From Meconema thalassinum (Eukaryota; Arthropoda; Insecta; Orthoptera; Tettigoniidae): a stretch of 64,000 nucleotides of DNA. The notes beneath the pieces were generated by a model. The model was not told where the DNA came from. It saw only the letters and a program-made list of their open reading frames with translations, and did no database searches. The position numbers were made by a program, and so were the translations under genes. Position 1 is the first letter of the stretch; each line of letters starts with the position of its first letter. The DNA lies in NCBI GenBank assembly GCA_946902985.2, contig OX336391.1, positions 146,261,074 through 146,325,073 on the forward strand, in the 5' to 3' direction. Shown here in pieces: positions 56,929-64,000 of this stretch.

Positions 56929-58613
56929 ATACAAAGTACTTTCTTTCACTTAGACTGTTCAAAATAACAATAATATATTACTATTAGAAATATTACTGTC
57001 ATTATTGACCTGAACGGATACGCGCGTTAACGTGGAAAGCCACCGTTAGTCCCCTTGAAATGTTTCTCCTCACCTTGTCTCCGATCCCGTAAAATGGGGA
57101 ATAATATGTAGAGATAATTATTATTTTTCTTTCGTTTCACCCTCTTTGGGGTACGTTGAATCAATCATTTCTCTGTTTGTTGTTCTTTCCTTTGTGCCCG
57201 GTATCTCTTCATTCTTTCTGATCTTTTCCTCTCTTCTTCCGAGATGATGGGTTTCGATTGAATGTAGATTTGTTAGTTATTGCAGTGTTAAGGGTCGGAA
57301 CTACGAGGTCATCTGCCCCTAATGTAGATTTGTCTTGGAACCATATATTTTCGTGTTTAATAAATAGTTTTGATTGTCAATTGAGCAGTGCATTTTCAGT
57401 AATATTGTTTTAAATTCTACTGGGTCGTTTTCAGTTTCTTTAAACGATGTGGGTTTTGTTTTGCCGTTACAGAAGAAATCAAAGACGTGTTTGGTTAATC
57501 TATTAGAGTCATTCTGAGAAGATCACCGTAAAGATTTATCCTCCCTTTGTCATAGTATCTGGGAGTTATTATTATTGTTATTATTAGGCGATCTACTCTC
57601 CAAATTCAACACAGCGAAACCGGCACTGTATTGGGCAATCTGTGGGGCTTGTCTTGTAATCATCAAACGTGATACGAGAGATCTTTTACGAGATCGCCGG
57701 GAATCAAACTACCCTTGATCCACCGAGCTATAGCAGTATGTACTGTTTTCACTGGGTGTAACTCTTGACAGAACGCTGACATCTAAGAAACACTGCTGCC
57801 AAACTCAAGACACGGAACCATTGTGGTACCAACACCCTCTTCTAAAGCTGAATACTGTTCCTCAGTTTGATAAATAGTTTGTTGTTTTTGATTGATTTAA
57901 GGACTTTGCGACATGTATAATAAAATAAATCAATCAATCAATCAAACAAACCACGACAGGTTTCTGGAAATCCAGACCTGGAAAGGTTGAGCCAAATGTC
58001 ATTATTACTATTATTATCGCTGTGGCTCAGTTTATTGCGGACTCTGAGACACGTGAGCTCGATGCGTTCTGCGTGTTTTCCCATTTTCAACTCCAAGCAA
58101 ACGCTAGGACGGTACCTATTAATAGGTCACGGCCGCTTCCTTCCAATGCCTTGCTTAGTTTCATTCTCCTTCACTCATTTTATCTCTTATTATCACATCC
58201 CATGAGGTTGGGGTTAGTTGGGGCATCTGGCCGAAAAATCACCCTCCACAAGGAAGAAAACAATCTTTACATAATAAGAGGTAGACATAAATATGATTAT
58301 TAATATTATCATTATTATTACTATTATCATCATCGTTTCTTAACGTGGATTATAATGCAAGGCATTTTAAGTGATTCAAGGTTTGAACTCTGGCACTGAC
58401 AGCGGCCATGATCAGTGTGGTATTTGCAGGATCCTTCCCACTCTCCGTCTAGGCAAATGTCGTAATGGTAACATACTTCAAGTCCCGGGGCCTCAGATCA
58501 TTTCTAGACCACAATGAATAGTCAGGCAAACTACTACAGACACCACACAAGCACAGGTTATCAGACAAATTACATGATCAAGATTTACCAATAACAACTG
58601 CCAAACTTAATTT

Positions 58614-58870
58614 TGGTGGCTCGTGGCGCAGTGACTAGCATCCCTGAGGTCCTGGTTCGATTACCGCTCAGCCACATGAGGCAATGCAGAGAAGAGGCGG
58701 GTACGATTACCATCTCAGCCATCCTGGAAGTGGTTTCCAGGAGAATGCCGGGAAGGTTCGTAACTCAAGGCCTCGGCCGCCTCCCTCCTAATTCTCAACA
58801 TAATTGAACTGATTAATACAGCCATCACTCTACCACAGGTTATCAGACGAAATTACACACACAATATTAC
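58614..58870 (+). repeat. tRNA-derived SINE, in duplication copy 2
   Basis: Orthologous within the duplication to 52152-52470, with an internal deletion of ~50 bp after the B box (the AAATTTATTTCTGG segment is gone). Confidence 0.8.
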
Positions 58871-59429
58871 ACGGGGCTAAATAACCGCAAATGAAGCAAT
58901 AACAACAACAAGGAAGTACCAAAATGATTGGAAATAAGGAAAATATTATAACGTATAATACAGCGGCTGATAACCTCACTGTTCCTCCCCTTAAATAACA
59001 TTCAAGTTACTACAACCAACATTCTCCTTGATAAGAACAAGAGTTATAGGAGAATGTGGGCTGTTTATATGCCTGGGAGGTGGAAATGGGAAACCTCGAA
59101 AACAATTTTCAGGATGGCCAAGGTGTCATCGTGGTCGAGCACTAGTACAAGACACCACAGTGTCATGTTTTTATCGCCACCATTTTACCTGAAACAAAAA
59201 GGCAGAAACCCCAAAATCAAAACTCATATGAAAATACGATTTAAGATTGGAATATCATATTTGAATGTGCGAAGCGTTTTCAAGAAGACGGTTGTACAAA
59301 TCAGCCAAGCTTTATAATACATGACTTATGATCCAAAGTGATTCTCGTTCCGATACATTAAAATAGGGACCCTCTGTTACTTTATGATCACGAATATCTT
59401 ATAAAACAATAAAATATATAATTATCACA

Positions 59430-61213
59430 TTAGTGACAAGGTATGACAGTATGTGTAGCCTTGTATGGCGAAAGCTAAAGAATTGACTCCCCATACTTTC
59501 AAGATGGTGGCTGCGTGAATTATTAGAACATTATAATCGACAACTCTGAAATTATTTGGGTAATTAACACAACTCTGACCAGCAGGTGAATAACATATAA
59601 GACCTCCCACTTGCATTAGTGAAAAGATGTTCATGCACAATTAAGGCGCAACTTAGTAGAAGACGAGTAATATATTAGATGCGTCAGTTGCATTACTGAT
59701 GAAATTATCACAGTGAATATAGCGCGTAGTGGCCATCCTGAAATTGCATTGTTTAAAAATAGATATCATTCTATACTTTTGAACTACAATAACGAAAATT
59801 AGAGATAAGGTTAAATCTCGAGGCGTATAGAAAGCCTAAAGCAAAATATCAGCGACATTACATTTTCATGGTTACGGTTAGGCGTAAAATTTAAACGTAA
59901 TAGTGAATCATTCAGAAAGCAATTGCACAATTAGAATGAAACTTAGCATCAACGAAGTACCGTTTATGAGATGTTGCTGAAATTAGCCTTAGATATGACA
60001 CACAACGCGTGGCGGCCATCATGAAAATATAGAATATGATAATGAATGACTAGATATATTTTAAGAGACAACAAAAAATAGCTTTGTACGTGGCTACTTT
60101 GACTAAGTCAACAGAACAACGACTCCGTAAGTTCACGATGGCTGCTGGCCGTATTCCTATGCCTAATATATTCATCGTACGATATAATATCAAGCGGAAA
60201 TTTAGTAAGGGAGGAGTACCGTACAAACATTACGATATAGCGCGCAGCTGCCATCTTGAATTTATAAAATATTCAAAAAAATAACTATATATTATAGAGA
60301 TATTAAATCTCAAATTATCATTAATATAGAACCAAATGTGGATTTTCATACCAAAGTTAAAAGAGCATTTACGCTATATGTTTCAGGCGATGGCTGAGAC
60401 TTCAACATCAATAACATATGATCCAATTACGCAACTACCACGAAACTTTGTAACAGATGGTCGCACGACTATCACACTGCAAAGAGCACGCAATAGTATA
60501 CTTACGACATTCATATCGATAATCCACTATTCATCACAATTACAATGACGAGACGCAGAAAATATATAGGCTCACATAATACGCTTTCTTTGCAGAAGTC
60601 GAAAGATAAAAGATTTCATACATTCAAGATGGTGGAGTGGCATAACATTAGTTAGGGTAACACGTATGTCTTTAGAGTTATTTATTTATATATTTTATAG
60701 TTTCAAGATGGCAGCTGCGCACAATTTGCTCTTATACTCGTCATGTTCATAACAGAAAGTCTTCATATAAAAATGATTGCCAAATACTGGGAACATTGAT
60801 TCTCTGGACCATACAGTAAGTTACGGATAATGCTTGATTCCCATGCCTGGCATCATGAAATTATATTTTTGATGACCTTGTAGTTAGAGCACAGGACGCT
60901 TCCTACACAAAGGTCAGTGTTACTAAAATTTAGTAGAGATATGTAAAATAGTTTAGTCGTAATTTTATTTTAGCTATGTATATTTTGGGTGGCTGCAATT
61001 TTTGTTTTCCATGGCATTGCTAAAAATAACACATGACACTGAGATGTCCTTTGCTAGCACTACCCCTGAGGCAAATTGGGTTCAATTCAGTCTCTTCGTG
61101 TTTAAATGATACACACACATTGATGCACGCACACAGACACACGGACATTTTGGTCCGTGTAGAGCTCATAACTTTATTTCCATTGTTTACTACACACGAA
61201 AGTAGGCTGTTTT
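59430..61213 (-). mobile_element. diverged relative of elements A-D (copy E)
   Basis: Right end GAAAGTAGGCTG preceded by GAGCTCATAAC and a CA-rich stretch (61110-61145) is like the hairpin/microsatellite terminus of A and D. The body has AAGATGG/CCATCTT-type boxes at about 59501, 60248, 60627 and 60704, and GGCGGCCATCATG near 60011, irregularly spaced. The last 350 bp (TGACACTGAGATGTCC, TTGGGTTCAATTCAGTC) match the last unit of copy D. The left end was not found. Confidence 0.5.
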
Positions 61214-61341
61214 AGGAAAAGTCGATCATGCCAATTGTCTTCAACATGGAGTCCTGTATCATCCTTCAAGCAGTTGTTCTCTTCCACAGCATTGTTTATT
61301 TCTCCATCCTCGTTACGATGGCTTGTGACGATATATAAATA

Positions 61342-62806
61342 CACACATCAAAAAAAGTTTTGCATCACCTCGGTTCCAAGAGTTCCGGAACCGTTAAATA
61401 CAAAGGGAATAGAGATCAACACAAACAACATTTCAGCTCGTTTTATTGCTCATGAGACCCACACATTGCATGTTGTACCATCATACAGCTAGACTTTCAG
61501 CATTTGTGGTCCAGATTGCAGTACACACCACTACCTCTAATACCCAGTAGCACGTCCTCTTGCATTGATGCATGCCTGTATTCGCCGTGGCATACTATCC
61601 ACAAGTTCATCAAGACACTGTTGGTCCAAATTGTCCCACTCCTCAACGACAATTCGGCGTAAATCTCTCAGAGTGGTTGGTGGGTCAAGACGTCCATAAA
61701 CAGCCCTTTTCAACATATCCCAGGCATGTTCGATAGGGTTCATGTCTGGCGAACATGCTGGCCACTGTAGTCGAGCGATGTCGTTATCTTGAAGGAACGC
61801 ATTCACAAGATGTGCACGATGAGGTCGAGAATTGTCGTCCATGAAGACAAATGCCTCTCCAATATTCTGCCGATATGGTTGCACTATGGGTCGGAGGATG
61901 TCATTCAGGTATCGTAAAGCCGTTTCGGAGCCTTCCATGACCACCAGTGGCGTACGTCGGCCCCACATAATGCCACCCCAAAACATCAGGGAACCACCAC
62001 CTTGCTGCACTCGCTGGACAGTGTGTCTAAGACGTTCAGCCTGACCAGGGTGCCTCCAAACACGTCTCCGACGATTGTCTGGTTGAAGGCATATGCGACA
62101 CTCATCGGTGAAGAGAACGTGATGCCAATTCCGTGGGGTCCATTCAGCATGTTGTTGGGCCCATCTGTACCGCGCTGCATGGTGTCGGGGTTGCAAAGCT
62201 GGACCTCGCCATGGACGTCGGGAGTGAAGTTGCGCATCATGCAGCCTATTGCGCACAGTTTGAGTTGAAACACGACGTCCTGTGGCTGAACGAAACGCAT
62301 TATTCAACATGGTGGCATTGCTGTCAGGGTTCCTCCGAGCGGCAATCCGTAAGTAGCGGTCATCCACTACAGTAGTAGCCCTTGGGCGGCCTGAGCGAGG
62401 CCTGTCATCGACAGTTCCTGTATCTCTGTACCTCCTCCATGTCCGAACAACATCGCTTTGGTTCACTCTGAGACGCCTGGAAACTTCCCTTGTTGAGAGC
62501 CCTTCTTGTCACAAAGTAACAATGCGGACGCGATCGAACTGCGGTATTGACCTTCTAGGCATGGTAGAACTACAGACAACATGAGCAGCGTACCTTCGTC
62601 CTGGTGGAATGACTGGAACTGATCGGCTGTCGTACCCCCTCCGTCTAATAGGCCCTGCTCATGCATGGTTGTTTACATCTTTGAGCAGTTTTAGTGACAT
62701 CTATGAACAGTCAAAGGGACTGTATCTTGGATACAATATACACAGTCAACGTCTATATGCCGGAGATCTGGGAACCGAGGTGATGCAAAACTTTTTTTGA
62801 TGTGTG
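61342..62806 (-). mobile_element. Tc1-like DNA transposon (1465 bp), perfect 36-bp inverted repeats
   Basis: 61342-61377 and 62771-62806 are exact reverse complements (CACACATCAAAAAAAG..., ...CACCTCGGTTCC). Similarity continues ~10 bp further inward with mismatches. A TA lies on each side (61340-61341, 62807-62808), the Tc1/mariner target duplication. Length and layout are those of a complete Tc1 element with one gene, suggesting recent activity. Confidence 0.95.
61537..62562 (-). pseudogene. Tc1 transposase, DD34E, one nonsense codon
   Basis: From ATG 62562 (MPRRSIPQFDRVRIVTL) the frame meets TGA at codon 18 (62511-62509) and then is open to the stop at 61537, 341 codons in all, the normal Tc1 size. 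The N-terminal HTH region is followed by the GRPRAT (GRPR) motif, HTH_Tc3-like residues, then the DDE core: LFTDE (first D), FMDDN (second D) and PDMNPIEH (E), with 34 residues between the second D and the E; GGGSLMFWGG is also conserved. Downstream initiation at the internal Met (62466) would lose the first DNA-binding helix. So this copy is probably inactive, through a single base change. Confidence 0.93.
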
Positions 62807-62999
62807 TACCTTTTGAGGGTGTCATTATTCTTCCAATCCTCACCGTAGACATGTTACAGAGGCTTGTCAAAATCTGTCTTGTTTGCCGGATATAGGTTGT
62901 GAACAATAGGTAACTGTTCTAGTTCAACTGAGGCAGACCAACCTTAGTTTTGAGCGCTACACCAATCAAAGGACAGTCTAATACTTACAACATTTTCAG
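62807..62999. other. no feature recognised
   Basis: Flank of the Tc1 element. A minus-strand GTAAGTATTAG donor-like site lies near 62986. Confidence 0.35.
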
Positions 63000-63131
63000 T
63001 TAGTTAAGGCCAACAAGATGCTGTAACGGAGCACACGAAACTTCAATAAATCCATTTCCGGCTTGATCTTCTCTCCATAAGCTTGGATTATTCCCATAGA
63101 TTTCAACAATACATAAACAATATAACCTCAC

Positions 63132-63220
63132 TTGCCAGGAATAGCATGCCTCTTGTTTGGAAGATTCTGGAAGAAGCTGAATTTGCTGCACATCGAAGCA
63201 CTTTGTTGCAGAATAATGTC
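63132..63220 (-). CDS. possible coding exon, minus strand
   Basis: Acceptor TTAATGTAAACGCAG. The segment is open in two frames: DIILQQSASMCSKFSFF..., exiting at donor AA/GTGAGG in phase 2 and joining the preceding exon in phase 0; and HYSATKCFDVQQIQLLP..., which stays open to a TAA at 63000 without splicing. The first agrees with the phase of 63473-63582. Product not recognised. Confidence 0.3.
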
Positions 63221-63472
63221 CTGCGTTTACATTAAATTATGAAACGTTGATGCAGGAAGGCTGTGCAGTCGTTTACTGGCAATGCATTTAGTCTTTTTTA
63301 CTGAATCAGTTGTTTCATTTTACGGCAGTAACTACAAACATCTAAAGATGGGGAGCAAAATCCAATATTGAAGTAGTCTACTAAACTAAATTTCAAAATA
63401 TACACATTTTGTTGAAAATTTCAATTCCTTTGTTTTGTTTGAATTAGCATCGAGGTTAATAAACTTTGATAC

Positions 63473-63582
63473 TTGTCTTGAGGAATGTGGTTTCATGCCC
63501 CGGAAATTCTTGTTTCTTTTATGTTGAATTTCGAATTTTTCGATATTCTCCCCTATTTTTTCCGGTGATACAGTGACCTTCG
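63473..63582 (-). CDS. possible coding exon, minus strand
   Basis: A good acceptor (CATTGTTGTTCCCAACAG), 36 codons (KVTVSPEKIGENIEKFEIQH, KRNKNFRGMKPHSSRQ), donor CAA/GTATCA, exit phase 0. Lysine-rich and polar. Product not recognised. Confidence 0.35.
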
Positions 63583-64000
63583 CTGTTGGGAACAACAATG
63601 TTACGCAATCTCGTAGATTTAGCTAGCAAGCCATCTATAATGATTCTTCTGCAAACCCTAAGGATTTTGCTGTTTTTCTTCATCAACGTGTACTCAAGCA
63701 AACAATAGTTCGGCTGTTGCATGATACTTGAAGGCCTAGACCTCCTCTTGACAGGCTTTTAAGAAACAAGGCTGATGCCACTTTATTAAGAATAGATATT
63801 AATTGTAATTTTACACAAAACAGCAACAGGATATGAAATATTAACAAGAAAACCTCCTTGCACCATGTGAACAGGGGATGAATGAGTTGTAGCATTTGGG
63901 CCAATGATAACCAATTTCTCTTCTTGTTTTCAGGGATTAACTATCCTTTATATCGAGCTATCGTTCTCTGCAACCACAGTCACTAAAGTGTCATCTAACT
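63583..64000. other. unassigned right edge
   Basis: Short minus-strand frames (63519-63722, 63683-63904) without motifs. Possibly intron of the gene whose exons are suggested at 63132-63582. Confidence 0.3.

Larger units (their letters stand above)
56020..59245 (+). repeat. segmental duplication, copy 2
   Basis: Collinear with 49235-53035 in direct orientation. It lacks LINE3 (reads CGACATGTATAATAAAA and then ACGACAGGTTTCTGG at about 57918-57968). It contains a hAT element at 56065-56928 that copy 1 lacks (ATTTCAAAATATAAAATAC at about 49258). Confidence 0.85.

Noticed and set aside
61832..62375. Plus-strand frames of 70-88 codons over the Tc1 transposase
   Set aside because: Antisense shadows of the DD34E frame.

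Overview
The window is AT-rich, repeat-dominated eukaryotic DNA, most likely from an insect or another arthropod with a large genome. The repeat content points that way: copia, P element, RTE-like and CR1-like LINEs, several tRNA-derived SINEs, Helitrons, hAT and Tc1, plus frequent TAGGCCTA-type motifs. The species cannot be named from the sequence. There are no bacterial operons, rRNA genes or CRISPR arrays. Almost every long reading frame is a decayed transposon gene, and host genes appear only as a few short exon-like segments.

Layout. 1-3.77 kb: the 3' part of a broken copia element with its 3' LTR. 3.8-6.6 kb: degenerate repeats and a P-element (THAP-type) transposase relic on the minus strand, next to a CRE-containing promoter-like segment and a possible three-exon host gene (6.79, 7.15 and 13.99 kb, plus strand). 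7.5-13.96 kb: an antisense RTE-like LINE split by a 3-kb element (here called X), which is itself split by a 1.5-kb element (copy A). 14.26-16.53 kb: a 55-bp minisatellite containing an 825-bp tandem duplication. 16.9-18.5 kb: exon-like segments of a minus-strand gene. 19.45-26.96 kb: a possible single large element bounded by inverted 21-bp ends, holding a ~181-bp palindromic array (Y), copy D and a Helitron (H). 27-35.9 kb: a CR1-like LINE with an ORF1 SGNH/esterase domain, broken by copy B, by X copies 2/3 and by a SINE with a perfect 13-bp target duplication.

35.9-41.2 kb: unassigned AT-rich DNA, a ~300-bp-arm inverted repeat and a SINE with a 12-bp target duplication. 41.5-47.8 kb: two abutting Helitrons (F, G) full of minisatellites, F carrying copy C. 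49.2-59.2 kb: a direct segmental duplication of about 3 kb; a LINE sits only in copy 1 and a hAT element only in copy 2, and a second hAT relic lies between the copies. 59.4-61.2 kb: a diverged relative of A-D. 61.3-62.8 kb: a nearly intact Tc1 element with perfect 36-bp inverted repeats and one stop codon in its transposase. 62.9-63.6 kb: possible host exons on the minus strand.

The most interesting signal is shared by copies A, D and C. Their termini are alike, but their bodies do not look alike at first reading. Each body nevertheless has a short box repeated every ~146 bp (or exactly 293 bp): CGCCAT in A, AAGATGG in D, and GCYRCCAA in C. In A and D the boxes resemble YY1/PHO sites, and the spacing is that of a nucleosome core. 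All boundaries were read by eye; no alignments or database searches were run.
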